Shown here: in pieces, positions 1-7,720 of the stretch
How the letters are laid out: each line of letters opens with the position of its first letter
How positions within the stretch are numbered: the stretch's first letter is position 1
Origin: a bacterium HR20
GTDB lineage: Bacteria > Bacteroidota > Ignavibacteria > Kapaibacteriales > NICIL-2
Reading direction: 5' to 3'
Length of the DNA: 16,805 nt
Assembly: GCA_002898675.1 (NCBI GenBank)
Contig: BEHW01000043.1
Location: 1-16,805, forward strand
The notes under the pieces: generated by a model
Told to the model about the DNA's origin: nothing
What the model saw: the letters and a program-made list of their open reading frames with translations, nothing else
Database searches by the model: none
Made by a program: the position numbers and the translations under genes

Positions 1-382
1 CCATCAAGTAGAGCGTGCCATCAACGAAGTCACTCTGCCCATGCAGAGCTAAAATTTTCGAGCCCTTGATGATGATCGAATCAACTTTGACACGGACAGG
101 CTGGAGCTTGTTGGTCTTGATGACCATTTGATCAAGATAGGCTGGCAGCGCACCCGTTGCCGGGCGCTCCAACACAAGATCAGGTTCGAGCGGCACGACG
201 ACACGCGGCTTGGGTGGTTTGGCAAACTCATCTTGGTAGCGGAACTCGTCGGTAATCTCCGTGTTCAGCCGCTGCATGTTGTAGTACGTGTTGAAGTACG
301 TGGTCGTGTTGTCCCACGTGCGGCAACCAGCGACAACAAGCAGTGCGATGCTCGAGGCGATAACTGCGCACCGGCTATTCAT
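1..382 (-). CDS. Lipoprotein, N-terminal part (runs off left edge)
   Basis: The frame is open from an ATG at 382 to the window edge, giving 127 residues with no stop. Seen: a short N-terminus, a hydrophobic stretch (residues 6-18) and a lipobox V17-A18-G19-C20, so the mature protein should be lipidated on Cys20 and placed in the outer membrane or periplasm. After it comes a Tyr/Asn-rich stretch (TTTYFNTYYNMQRL) and a segment ending near KVDSIIIKGSKILALH. This beginning resembles the TPR-containing outer-membrane lipoproteins of Bacteroidota/Chlorobiota, but the TPR region itself would lie beyond the window, so that assignment is inference. The ATG overlaps the end of the HPr kinase gene by 8 bases, so translation is probably coupled. 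No separate Shine-Dalgarno is seen. Confidence 0.8.
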   Translation of the reverse strand, partial: MNSRCAVIASSIALLVVAGCRTWDNTTTYFNTYYNMQRLNTEITDEFRYQDEFAKPPKPRVVVPLEPDLVLERPATGALPAYLDQMVIKTNKLQPVRVKVDSIIIKGSKILALHGQSDFVDGTLYLM

Positions 383-1406
383 CGTCTCCCTGGAAGTAGG
401 TAACCATGCGTTGGTCATGCGTTGCGCTTGGTTGCTGTGCGCGGCGAGAGATTTCGCGTTCGAGCTTATCGGCAAGCTCTCGGGCCGCGTTGTAGCCATA
501 AGTTTTCAGCAGGTAGTTGAGCGCAATCACTTCAGCAATGACGGTGATATTCTTGCCCGGGAAAATCGGCAGCTTGACCGACGAAATCGCAATGCCGAGT
601 ATTTCGACCGTCGAATCATCAAGCCCGATGCGCTCGTAGTCTTCCGAAGGGTTCCAGTCTTGCAGCTCGACGACGATCTCAAGCCGCTTTTGGTAGCGAA
701 TTGCCCGAATGCCGAACATTTGACGGACGTCAATAACCCCCAAGCCACGCACCTCGACGACATGCTCGATGAGCGAGCTGCCAGTACCCATCAGAATCGC
801 ATCGCGCTTGCGAGTGAGAATCACCACGTCATCGGCAACGAGACGATGCCCACGCTCGACCAAATCGAGTGCAATCTCGCTCTTGCCGATACCGCTGCGC
901 CCAATAAACAGCACCCCTACGCCATAGACATCCACGAACGAACCATGTACAACAACATGCGGGGCGAATTGATCGCCCAAAAATTCGGAGAGGATATGCA
1001 CCGTGCGCGTCGTTTCGAAGGGTGTCTGGAGCAGTGCAACGTTGTATTCGGTCGCAAGAGCGCACAGCTCAGGATCGAGCTGATGGCCGTTAGTAAGAAT
1101 AATTGCCGGCACTTTGCGTTCGACAATCCCGCGAAATGCTCGGACACGGTCGCTGGTGCCAAGCGAGCGGAGGTAATACACTTCCGTGTTCCCCATCACC
1201 TGGAGGCGATGACTGGTGAACAGTTCCAAAAATCCTGCCAATGCCAATTGCGGACGGTGTACGTTTTCATCGCTGATAAGGTTATCCCAACCGACCTGTT
1301 CGTTCAGCGAGACCAGCTTCAGCGGCGCTTCCAGGAGCGTCCGCACTGCGATCGCTTCCTTGCGCATCGGCTGAAGATCCGAAAGCATCAGCAAGCTTGG
1401 GGACAT
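375..1406 (-). CDS. hprK: HPr kinase/phosphorylase
   Basis: Bifunctional Ser kinase/phosphorylase that in Firmicutes controls HPr and carbon catabolite repression; in other phyla it often acts with partial PTS systems. Seen in 343 residues: N-terminal HPrK domain (about 15-145), catalytic His154 in VVVHGS, P-loop GRSGIGKS at 169-176, the family signature EVRGLGVIDVRQMFG at 218-232, and the C-terminal block PGKNITVIAEVIALNY followed by GYNAA (about 283-308). All the hallmark motifs are intact, so it should be active. Family length is usually 310-330, and Met14 (ATG at 1367) aligns better with typical N-termini, so the true protein may be 330 residues. No HPr or other PTS gene is visible here. 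It lies 113 bases downstream of queE and overlaps the lipoprotein start. Confidence 0.95.
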   Translation of the reverse strand: MSPSLLMLSDLQPMRKEAIAVRTLLEAPLKLVSLNEQVGWDNLISDENVHRPQLALAGFLELFTSHRLQVMGNTEVYYLRSLGTSDRVRAFRGIVERKVPAIILTNGHQLDPELCALATEYNVALLQTPFETTRTVHILSEFLGDQFAPHVVVHGSFVDVYGVGVLFIGRSGIGKSEIALDLVERGHRLVADDVVILTRKRDAILMGTGSSLIEHVVEVRGLGVIDVRQMFGIRAIRYQKRLEIVVELQDWNPSEDYERIGLDDSTVEILGIAISSVKLPIFPGKNITVIAEVIALNYLLKTYGYNAARELADKLEREISRRAQQPSATHDQRMVTYFQGDDE

Positions 1407-1413
1407 TGCTACT

Positions 1414-1500
1414 GGAGCAAAATAAGACTTACGCGCTCATGGGGGCTGCACCGGCCTTGGAACCTGATACGAACGACAGTGCGCTCTATTTTTTTGCTCC
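1414..1500. repeat. 9-bp inverted repeat in the hprK leader
   Basis: The 113-base gap between queE and hprK holds GGAGCAAAA at 1414-1422 and its exact complement TTTTGCTCC at 1492-1500, 69 bases apart. Flanking ATA/TAT can extend the pairing across a three-T bulge. In the minus-strand transcript the proximal arm ends 7 bases before the hprK ATG at 1406, so the arms could close a long-range leader stem. It is not an intrinsic terminator: the arms are far apart and AT-rich at one end. Function is inferred only. Confidence 0.4.
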
Positions 1501-1519
1501 GCTGCCTTGAGCATCTTTT

Positions 1520-2236
1520 TCAGACGCCGCGCATGGAAGGCTCCCAAATGAATTTGTGCAGCTGCAATTGCAAGCGTACTTGAGCACGGTCAGCTAAAAT
1601 CCACTCTGCAAGCACCCGCGGCTCCAGCAGTCCAAATGCCGGAGAGAAAAGCACAGCAACAACTTTTTCGGTGAGCTTATACTCCTCGATCAGCGCCCGC
1701 GCCCACTCGTAGTCGCGGCGGCTTGCGATAACAAACTTCACTTCGTCCTGCGGCCGCAGGAGTGAAAAATTCGGCACATAGTTGAGCGGTGCCATTCGCG
1801 AGTCGGGGCACTTGAAATCCACAATGCAGATCGCGCGATGGTCAACGTGCTCGATGCTAATATGCCCACCGGTTTCGATCGCAACCGTGTAGCCACGATC
1901 GCAGAGCCATTGAACTAACCGAAAACTACCGAGCTGCTCGAGTGGCTCCCCCCCGGTAAGTTCGACAAACGACGTTCCAATCTGCTCGACACGCTCGAGT
2001 ACTTCCGCTGCCGTTAGCACAAGTTCTGGGGTGCGATGATCGAGCGCATACGGTGTATCGCACCATGCACAGCGGAGCGAGCATCCCTGCAGTCGGATGA
2101 ATGTGCACGGCATGCCAGCACGCGTTCCCTCGCCTTGGATCGAGTGAAAAATCTCACTGAGCCGCAGCGAAAGTGCCGAAGGATCGCGTGGTAATGCCTC
2201 GAGTGCTTCGCTTGTTGGTTGGGTAAACTTTGCCAT
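1520..2236 (-). CDS. queE: 7-carboxy-7-deazaguanine synthase QueE
   Basis: Radical SAM enzyme converting 6-carboxytetrahydropterin to 7-carboxy-7-deazaguanine, a step in the preQ0/queuosine pathway in the cytoplasm. Seen in 238 residues: SEIFHSIQGEG near residue 27, the 4Fe-4S motif C52-x3-C56-x2-C59 (GCSLRCAWCDT), and the SAM-binding GGE motif at about 95-97 (ELTGGEPL). Length fits the family. The open frame extends upstream into the E1 gene, but I chose the ATG at 2236 because it has an AAAGG Shine-Dalgarno-like run about 7 bases upstream and begins 10 bases after the E1 stop. Other queuosine genes (queC, queD, queF, tgt) are not in the window. Co-transcription with the E1 gene is likely; a functional link is not evident. 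Confidence 0.95.
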   Translation of the reverse strand: MAKFTQPTSEALEALPRDPSALSLRLSEIFHSIQGEGTRAGMPCTFIRLQGCSLRCAWCDTPYALDHRTPELVLTAAEVLERVEQIGTSFVELTGGEPLEQLGSFRLVQWLCDRGYTVAIETGGHISIEHVDHRAICIVDFKCPDSRMAPLNYVPNFSLLRPQDEVKFVIASRRDYEWARALIEEYKLTEKVVAVLFSPAFGLLEPRVLAEWILADRAQVRLQLQLHKFIWEPSMRGV

Positions 2237-2246
2237 ACCGTTGCCT

Positions 2247-4304
2247 TTAGAATGCAAGCAGACGCTCGAGCGCGCGGGCAATGCGCTCCGGTGTTGGAAC
2301 GATTGCAGCCATCAAGCCTTTGTTGTACGGAATCGGCACATCTGGCGGTGCCAACCGTAGAACGGGTGCATCCAAAAACGAAAATGCTTCTTCAGTGATC
2401 GTTGCGCTGATTTCTGCTCCGAAGCCACAGGTGATCGTATCCTCGTGCACGATGAGGCAGCGGCCAGTCCGACGAACCGAGTCGAGCACGCGTTCTCGAT
2501 CCCACGGCCGAATCGTCCGCAGGTCAATGACCTCGACTGAGCGCCCCACCAGCCGCACCGCTTCGAGTGACTGGTGCACCATGTCACCCCACGTGACGAT
2601 TGTTGCGTCGGTGCCTTCGAGCACACATGCTGCGGTCCCCAGCGGAACGATGAAATCATCGCCCGGATACGGCGTGCGCGCTGGAGCGGTATCGAGCAGG
2701 TTCCGGTGCTCGAGGAACACCACCGGATCGTTCGCATAGATCGCTGCACGCAGTAGCCCTGCTGCATCGCGTGCGTTCGAGGGGAACGCAACCATCCAGC
2801 CGATCGTGTGCGCAAAGATTGCTTCGCCGGAGACGCTATGCCAAGGATCGCCCGTGCGCTTACTATAGCCGACCGGTATTCGCACGACCATTGGCGCAGC
2901 AAACGCGTTGTTCGTTCGCCAGCGGATCGTGCCACAGTCATTGAACTGCTCCATCGCTGGATCGAGGTACTTGCGGAACTGGATTTCGGGAATGGGCACC
3001 AGTCCTGCCAACGCCATCCCAACGGCGCGTCCAATGATTCCTTCCTCTGAAAGCGAGGTATCGAAGACACGCTCCTGGCCAAATTGCCGCTGGAGATCAA
3101 CCGTTGCGCCGTGGACGCCGCCTTTGACCCCGACATCCTCTCCGAAGACGAGCACGCGCCGATTCCGCTCCAGCTCACAGGCAAGCGTCCGCCGCACAGC
3201 CTCGATCAGATTGATGCGCGGTCCATCAGTACGCGGCTCGGTTGTCCACTGATGCTTCGGGGGCGCGATACTCCACTGACCGCCAACGTGCTGGATTGAT
3301 TGGCCATCGAAGAAGACAAACTGCGTCACGGTGCTTGGATCCGGCTCAGCTTGCGCGAGTGCAGCCTCGCACGCCGCGCGAACTTGCGTCTGGACATCCT
3401 CGGCCAGCTCTTTCCACTGTTGCGCCGAAAGAATGCCTTTCCGCTGGAGAAAGCTCCGCAAGCGCGGGAGCGGATCGCGTCGTTCTTCCTCGGCACGTTC
3501 TTCGGGGGTTTTGTAGGCTTGGTTATCGGCGCCAGAGTGTCCACATAGCCGCGGAACTCTCCCGCGAAGCAGAACAGGTTTTCGCTTGCTCCTCGCTGTC
3601 TGAACAGCTTCCAGTGCTGCGTGGGCAGCCTCAGCCGGATCGGCGCCGTCGCAATCGAGCACGAGCAGGTTCCGAAACGAACGCAAATTGTTGGCAATGT
3701 TGCCACCAGGTGTTTGCAGCGATGAGCGCACAGAAATCCCAAAGCCGTTGTCTTCGATTGCAAAGACCATCGGCAAGCCGAGCGTTGTCGCCATCGTCAG
3801 CGCGGACCAAAATCCGTTTGCTGCAACCGACCCATCGCCACCAAGAGCAACTGCAATAGCACCGTCCCACGACTCATCGCCCAAGACACGTGTGTAGTAG
3901 CCTATTGCCTGTGCCCATCCAGCAGCCGGGGTGTACTGCGCACCGACGTCTCCGGAAGCCGGAAGGACTGTTACCGTACGCCGCCGCACTAGGTTGTGCA
4001 CAACGCCAATGTCTCGTCCGCCATTGCGACTGCCACGTCTCGCCAGTGGCCCACTGAAGGCTTCCTCGTAGGTCATTCCTGCGTGGAGGACGAATGGACG
4101 CGAACGGTAATAGACCGTCGCTGCATCGTGCTCGTGGTTGAGAAGCTCGGCAAGGAGCACTTGAAATACCTCATGTCCCTTGGCAGAAAACTGGTAGGTC
4201 ACCAGCCCTTTGGGAGCAAGCTCGCGTTCTTCGATCTCGTCAATCAGGCGAGATGCGATCACCGTTCTGGCGATCGCTCGCCACTGCTCTGCAGACAGTT
4301 CCAT
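2247..4304 (-). CDS. 2-oxoacid dehydrogenase E1, fused alpha-beta subunits
   Basis: Thiamine-diphosphate-dependent decarboxylating E1 of a 2-oxoacid dehydrogenase complex. Seen in 685 residues: an alpha-type half with the ThDP motif GDGS (156-159) through N186 and a PRLCGHSGADNQAY segment near 251-264; then a beta-type half from about 364 (INLIEAV) with GEDVG (388-392) and the SLSEEG segment (417-422) carrying the cofactor-activating Glu. Alpha and beta are separate genes in most bacteria; the fused form is common in Bacteroidota. Sequence alone does not settle the substrate: branched-chain 2-oxoacids or pyruvate are the leading choices. E2 and E3 are not in the window. The gene starts 118 bases from a divergently transcribed secreted-protein gene, and queE follows 10 bases downstream. 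Confidence 0.93.
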   Translation of the reverse strand: MELSAEQWRAIARTVIASRLIDEIEERELAPKGLVTYQFSAKGHEVFQVLLAELLNHEHDAATVYYRSRPFVLHAGMTYEEAFSGPLARRGSRNGGRDIGVVHNLVRRRTVTVLPASGDVGAQYTPAAGWAQAIGYYTRVLGDESWDGAIAVALGGDGSVAANGFWSALTMATTLGLPMVFAIEDNGFGISVRSSLQTPGGNIANNLRSFRNLLVLDCDGADPAEAAHAALEAVQTARSKRKPVLLRGRVPRLCGHSGADNQAYKTPEERAEEERRDPLPRLRSFLQRKGILSAQQWKELAEDVQTQVRAACEAALAQAEPDPSTVTQFVFFDGQSIQHVGGQWSIAPPKHQWTTEPRTDGPRINLIEAVRRTLACELERNRRVLVFGEDVGVKGGVHGATVDLQRQFGQERVFDTSLSEEGIIGRAVGMALAGLVPIPEIQFRKYLDPAMEQFNDCGTIRWRTNNAFAAPMVVRIPVGYSKRTGDPWHSVSGEAIFAHTIGWMVAFPSNARDAAGLLRAAIYANDPVVFLEHRNLLDTAPARTPYPGDDFIVPLGTAACVLEGTDATIVTWGDMVHQSLEAVRLVGRSVEVIDLRTIRPWDRERVLDSVRRTGRCLIVHEDTITCGFGAEISATITEEAFSFLDAPVLRLAPPDVPIPYNKGLMAAIVPTPERIARALERLLAF

Positions 4305-4323
4305 TCGTCAAGCGGTAGTAAAG

Positions 4324-4378
4324 CAACAGCATGCAAATTACACCGCAATGGAAACAGCGCCTCCATGCTATGCTGTTG
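4324..4378. promoter_or_regulatory. Inverted repeat in divergent gap, possible operator
   Basis: The 118-base gap between the divergent E1 and secreted-protein genes contains CAACAGCAT (4324-4332) and its exact complement ATGCTGTTG (4370-4378), 37 bases apart. A second ATGCT copy sits just before the right arm (4365-4369) and GCATGC overlaps the left arm. The arms flank the place where the two promoters should lie, so they could be regulator sites, or a stem in either leader. A degenerate TAATTTG lies on the minus strand in the same stretch, but I could not fix either promoter. Confidence 0.35.
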
Positions 4379-4422
4379 TATTTCGTAGTTTCACGCCAGC
4401 AAAACACTGCAGAACATCTGCC

Positions 4423-5382
4423 ATGAAACCGCAGCTGGTCGTAGCACTGCTTTCCTTCGTTGTGCATGCAAGCGCGTGGGCACAGTTGCTGGCTCCCTTT
4501 ACTGCCGCTGAGGGCGCCAGTGCAGCGATTCGCACTGCAACCCAATCGGGAATTTCCAACGTAGCAACCGACGCGATCTATACTACGGGTGATACTTCGC
4601 TCCTGGCAAATCTTGGTGGCGGAATCGGCAGTACCGTTACGCTTGCGTTCGACTTCCAACGTGGCACAAACACTGTTTGGATCTACTCAATCAGCGGCAA
4701 AGCAAGTAGCGGCACCGATACAACGCTCCTCTACGCTGTCGTCAAAGTGGTTGCACTGTACCAGGCATTCCCGCTCTTCGGCGTTCCAGGACTCGATCAG
4801 CTTGGTCAACTCCGCGGGGAACAAGCGCTGCCAGCCTCGTTCATGAATAGCAACATCATGGTGCAAAAGCTCGCTGCCGACTCGGTGTTCCGAACGTTCC
4901 GCCAACTGCATCCGCGCTCGATCTTGCTCGGTGCAAGCTTGGCAAGCGTCCGATCCTCGCCGACAAGTTCACCCCAGCCGCTTTGGTCTGTCCAGATCGG
5001 CGAAGGCACGCTGTTGCGTCCAACATCGGCAGTGTTGACATGTTTTGTACCCGCCACCGACACGAGCGGGACTGCTCGGTGCATTGAGGTTCCGCTTGCG
5101 AGCGCAGAATCTTCGCTTTTTCCAAGTCAACTGGAAATTTTCCCCAACCCAATAAGTGGCGACATGGCTGCTGTTCGGCTGCCAGTAGATGCGCTCAGTA
5201 GCCAAGCAACCTTGCGCATTTACAGCCTCGACGGTCGCACCCTTGCCGAATATCAGCTTTCGAACCTCGCTGCTGGGCAAGCGATTGCTGTGCCTGTTTC
5301 GTCTCTTGGGGCGGGCATCTACATGCTCCACTATCGCACTGCACAAACAGTGCGCATAGCTCCACTGGTGGTTACACGCTAA
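4423..5382 (+). CDS. Secreted protein with type IX secretion sorting tail
   Basis: Function unknown. In 319 residues I see a Sec signal peptide (about 1-20, ending ASAWA before QLLAPF), a Ser/Thr/Ala-rich unassigned region (21-230), and a C-terminal domain (about 237-319) with the Por-sorting-tail pattern: LEIFPNP, then RIYSLDGRTL near 265, and SSLGAGIYMLHY near 293. That tail directs proteins through the type IX secretion system across the outer membrane in Bacteroidota and relatives. The segment around 73-92 (LAFDFQRGTNTVWIYSISG) gives no family I recognise. The open frame extends upstream, but the ATG at 4423 is chosen because the signal peptide starts there. glyA follows on the same strand within about 20 bases. 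Confidence 0.85.
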   Translation: MKPQLVVALLSFVVHASAWAQLLAPFTAAEGASAAIRTATQSGISNVATDAIYTTGDTSLLANLGGGIGSTVTLAFDFQRGTNTVWIYSISGKASSGTDTTLLYAVVKVVALYQAFPLFGVPGLDQLGQLRGEQALPASFMNSNIMVQKLAADSVFRTFRQLHPRSILLGASLASVRSSPTSSPQPLWSVQIGEGTLLRPTSAVLTCFVPATDTSGTARCIEVPLASAESSLFPSQLEIFPNPISGDMAAVRLPVDALSSQATLRIYSLDGRTLAEYQLSNLAAGQAIAVPVSSLGAGIYMLHYRTAQTVRIAPLVVTR

Positions 5383-5402
5383 TTGTGTCGAATCATTTCT
5401 GC

Positions 5403-6842
5403 ATGCAGCCAATGTACGACATCGTCCGCACGACCGATCCAGAGCTTTATGCCGCACTCGTTGGCGAGTACGAGCGGCAGCGGGATAAAATCGAGCTTAT
5501 TGCCTCGGAGAACTTCACATCGCTTGCTGTCCTTCAGGCGCAAGGCAGTGTGCTGACAAACAAGTACGCTGAAGGCTATCCCGGCCGTCGCTACTACGGC
5601 GGGTGTGAGTGGGTGGACGTGGCGGAAACACTCGCGATCGAGCGCGCCAAGAAGCTGTTCGGTGCAGAATACGCAAACGTCCAACCCCACAGCGGTTCGA
5701 GCGCGAACATGGCGGTGTACTTTGCCTACCTTCAGCCCGGCGATACCGTGCTCGGCATGGACCTTGCGCACGGCGGACATCTCACGCATGGCTCGCCGGT
5801 GAACTTCTCCGGTCGCATGTACCGATTCGTTTCCTACGGTGTCCATCCTGAAACCGGCCGCATTGACTACGACCAGGTCGAAGCGCTTGCACTCGAGCAT
5901 CGCCCGCGGATGATCACTGTGGGTGCATCGGCATACTCGCGCGAGATTGATTTCCGCGCCTTTCGTCAGATAGCCGATCGCGTTGGCGCATTCCTGATGG
6001 CAGACATCGCACACCCAGCTGGCCTCATTGCCGCAGGGCTGCTCCAATCACCGATTCCGTACTGCGATGTGGTAACCTCGACAACCCACAAAACTCTCCG
6101 TGGCCCACGTGGCGGGCTGATTCTGCTCGGCAAGAATGTGGACAACCCCTTCGGCCAGGTTGCTCCAAAATCCGGTCGCGTCAAGAAAATGGGCGAGATT
6201 CTCGATTCCTGGGTCATGCCGGGAATCCAGGGCGGGCCGCTCATGCACGTCATCGCTGCAAAAGCAGTCGCGTTCGGCGAATGCTTGCAAGATTCGTTCA
6301 AAGAGTACGCCCGCCAGGTGATCCGCAACGCAAAAGCACTCGCGGAAGCGCTCCTCGAACGTGGCTACACCATCGTCAGCGGCGGCACTGACAATCACTT
6401 GATGCTCGTTGACCTTCGCTCCAAAGGCATCACCGGGAAAGACGCCGAGCACGCGCTCGATAAAGCAGGCATCACCTGCAACAAAAACGCCGTCCCATTC
6501 GACACCCAACCGCCACTTGTGACCAGCGGCATTCGGCTCGGCACTCCTGCGATGACAACGCGGGGCATGAAAGAACCCGAAATGCGGCAAATCGCTGCGT
6601 GGATCGATCGCGCGCTGGCAGACCGCAATAACCCAGATGCACTCGAGCGCATTCGCGCCGAGGTTCGCGACTTCTGCCAGCAGTTCCCGCTCTACCCTGA
6701 ACTCGCTCGCCAAGGTGTTGATGAAACGATCGGCGAAATCAAAGAGCACGTCGCTGCAACCGCTAAACACGTTGTCAGTAGCGTCAGCAACGCATTGGCA
6801 TCGGTGAGTGAACAGCTCAAAAAGGTTTCAGAACGACTCTAA
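5403..6842 (+). CDS. glyA: Serine hydroxymethyltransferase with C-terminal extension
   Basis: PLP enzyme interconverting serine and glycine while loading one-carbon units on tetrahydrofolate; cytoplasmic. Seen: IELIASENF near the N-terminus, NKYAEGYPGRRYYGG, PHSGSSANMAVY, and the PLP-lysine motif TTHKTLRGPRGG with Lys230. The family core ends around residue 430 (FCQQFPLYPEL), as in roughly 420-residue homologues, but this protein continues about 47 residues with a Val/Ala/Ser-rich helical segment ending EQLKKVSERL. The start is uncertain: GTG at 5385, ATG at 5403 or ATG at 5412 are in frame, and none has a clear Shine-Dalgarno. I chose 5403, giving 479 residues. A small gene follows 12 bases later. 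Confidence 0.95.
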   Translation: MQPMYDIVRTTDPELYAALVGEYERQRDKIELIASENFTSLAVLQAQGSVLTNKYAEGYPGRRYYGGCEWVDVAETLAIERAKKLFGAEYANVQPHSGSSANMAVYFAYLQPGDTVLGMDLAHGGHLTHGSPVNFSGRMYRFVSYGVHPETGRIDYDQVEALALEHRPRMITVGASAYSREIDFRAFRQIADRVGAFLMADIAHPAGLIAAGLLQSPIPYCDVVTSTTHKTLRGPRGGLILLGKNVDNPFGQVAPKSGRVKKMGEILDSWVMPGIQGGPLMHVIAAKAVAFGECLQDSFKEYARQVIRNAKALAEALLERGYTIVSGGTDNHLMLVDLRSKGITGKDAEHALDKAGITCNKNAVPFDTQPPLVTSGIRLGTPAMTTRGMKEPEMRQIAAWIDRALADRNNPDALERIRAEVRDFCQQFPLYPELARQGVDETIGEIKEHVAATAKHVVSSVSNALASVSEQLKKVSERL

Positions 6843-6854
6843 GAGGCGTTCGCA

Positions 6855-7100
6855 ATGGAACACTTCGACGCATTCGAGGAAATCTTTGCTCACATCGAGC
6901 GCTACATGCTCGAACATGGGCACGTGCCGCGGGCGCTGGTTGTCTCTCCGTCGCTCTACCAATGGCTCTGCGACTGCCGCAAGGATACACCAGGCGAAAC
7001 ACCGCCAGCAGAAGACCTCCGCTGGCTGGAGACACCGCACGGCAAAGTGCGCCTGGTCATTGACGAACGACTCGATCCATTCGAAATTCTCACCGAATAA
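6855..7100 (+). CDS. Small protein of unknown function (81 aa)
   Basis: I do not recognise this family. It is an acidic cytoplasmic-looking protein of 81 residues without signal peptide or membrane segment: an N-terminal helix (FDAFEEIFAHIERYMLEHG), then PRALVVSPSLYQWLCDCRKD, a Pro/Glu-rich turn and a C-terminal segment KVRLVIDERLDPFEIL suggesting a strand. Evidence that it is real: it starts 12 bases after the glyA stop, has an AAGAGG Shine-Dalgarno-like run 8 bases before its ATG, and fills the space to the convergent methyltransferase gene, overlapping its end by 11 bases. It is probably co-transcribed with glyA. Two cysteines (CDC) are present but form no known motif. Confidence 0.65.
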   Translation: MEHFDAFEEIFAHIERYMLEHGHVPRALVVSPSLYQWLCDCRKDTPGETPPAEDLRWLETPHGKVRLVIDERLDPFEILTE

Positions 7101-7668
7101 GCCGTCGGCCGATGGCAATCCCAATCGGCGATGATTCGAGGGCAGGCGTGCTATACATGACCACCTCGAACTGGTATGGCGGAAGCGCGCTGGCCCAATC
7201 GAGCACTGCCGCTGCTTCTTCAGCGCCACCTTCATGTCCGCGGTAGGAGACAATCGTCATTGCCCCACCCTCCATGAGCAGATCGAGCGCTTTTCCGAGC
7301 GAAGCAATCGTGCTCTCGCGCCGAGTGCGGATGGATTTATCCCCGCCAGGAAGATAGCCGAGGTTGTACATAATCGCACGAAGCTGCTTGACGTTTTCCC
7401 CGTGGCAGATGCGTTCGATGTGTTCGTGTGACTCAACATGCAGCCGTACCCTGTCACTGACGCCGCGCATTTCTGCATTCTGCCACGCACTCTCGATTGC
7501 ATGCCCCTGAATATCGCAGCCGAGCACAAGCCCTTGCTGGCCAACGAGCGTAGCCATCATCACCAGGTCGTGCCCATGCCCAACTGTTGCATCGAAGGCA
7601 ACATCGCCAGGACGCAACACACGGCCGATGATCCAGTGCGACCACTCCACGACCGTTGGAAGTACCAT
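7090..7668 (-). CDS. mnmM: MnmM/YtqB-type SAM-dependent methyltransferase
   Basis: Class I Rossmann methyltransferase of the family that includes B. subtilis YtqB/MnmM, which methylates the aminomethyl group of nm5(s2)U34 in tRNA to give mnm5(s2)U34. Seen in 192 residues: SAM motif I DATVGHGHD at 26-34, GCDIQ near 50-54 (acidic residue for the ribose), and the family hallmark NLGYLPGGDKS at 102-112. Residues after the ATG at 7668 (VVEWSHWIIGRVLRPGD) match where family members begin, so the longer upstream open frame is rejected. GGAG abuts the ATG, too close for a normal ribosome site. The upstream neighbour, 52 bases away on the same strand, is an MnmL/MnmC-like FAD oxidase expected to supply its substrate. 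The symbol is by family resemblance. Confidence 0.85.
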   Translation of the reverse strand: MVLPTVVEWSHWIIGRVLRPGDVAFDATVGHGHDLVMMATLVGQQGLVLGCDIQGHAIESAWQNAEMRGVSDRVRLHVESHEHIERICHGENVKQLRAIMYNLGYLPGGDKSIRTRRESTIASLGKALDLLMEGGAMTIVSYRGHEGGAEEAAAVLDWASALPPYQFEVVMYSTPALESSPIGIAIGRRLIR

Positions 7669-7720
7669 CTCCGTCTTTCGAGAAACCGGTGAACATACAC
7701 CGCACGCAAGATAACGACAC

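Noticed and set aside
1419..1432. TTATTTTG on the minus strand as an hprK promoter
   Set aside because: One mismatch to TAnnTTTG and no minus-33 TTG at a suitable distance.
1481..1500. T-run at 1489-1495 as an intrinsic terminator
   Set aside because: The run is on the plus strand, where no gene ends, and no compact GC-rich stem precedes it; on the minus strand it is an A-run.
288..1583. Long plus-strand open frame of 431 codons
   Set aside because: It is antisense to hprK and its leader; the translation is low-complexity in character and has no motif, while hprK on the other strand has every family hallmark.
2281..3859. Several open frames antisense to the E1 gene
   Set aside because: Arg/Ser-rich shadow frames produced by the GC-rich codons of the E1 gene; no motifs, starts or operon context.
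1346..4278. Repeated GCGATCGC and CGATCG words resembling a HIP1-like element
   Set aside because: GCGATCGC occurs near 1347 and 4271 and CGATCG variants are frequent throughout, but mostly inside genes where Arg/Ile/Asp codons and GC content can explain them. Without counts against a background model I cannot claim enrichment.
4330..4345. TAATTTG on the minus strand as the E1 promoter
   Set aside because: One base short of the TAnnTTTG spacing and without a well-placed TTG upstream.
5379..6047. Minus-strand open frame antisense to glyA
   Set aside because: The sense frame encodes a complete serine hydroxymethyltransferase; the antisense product matches no family.
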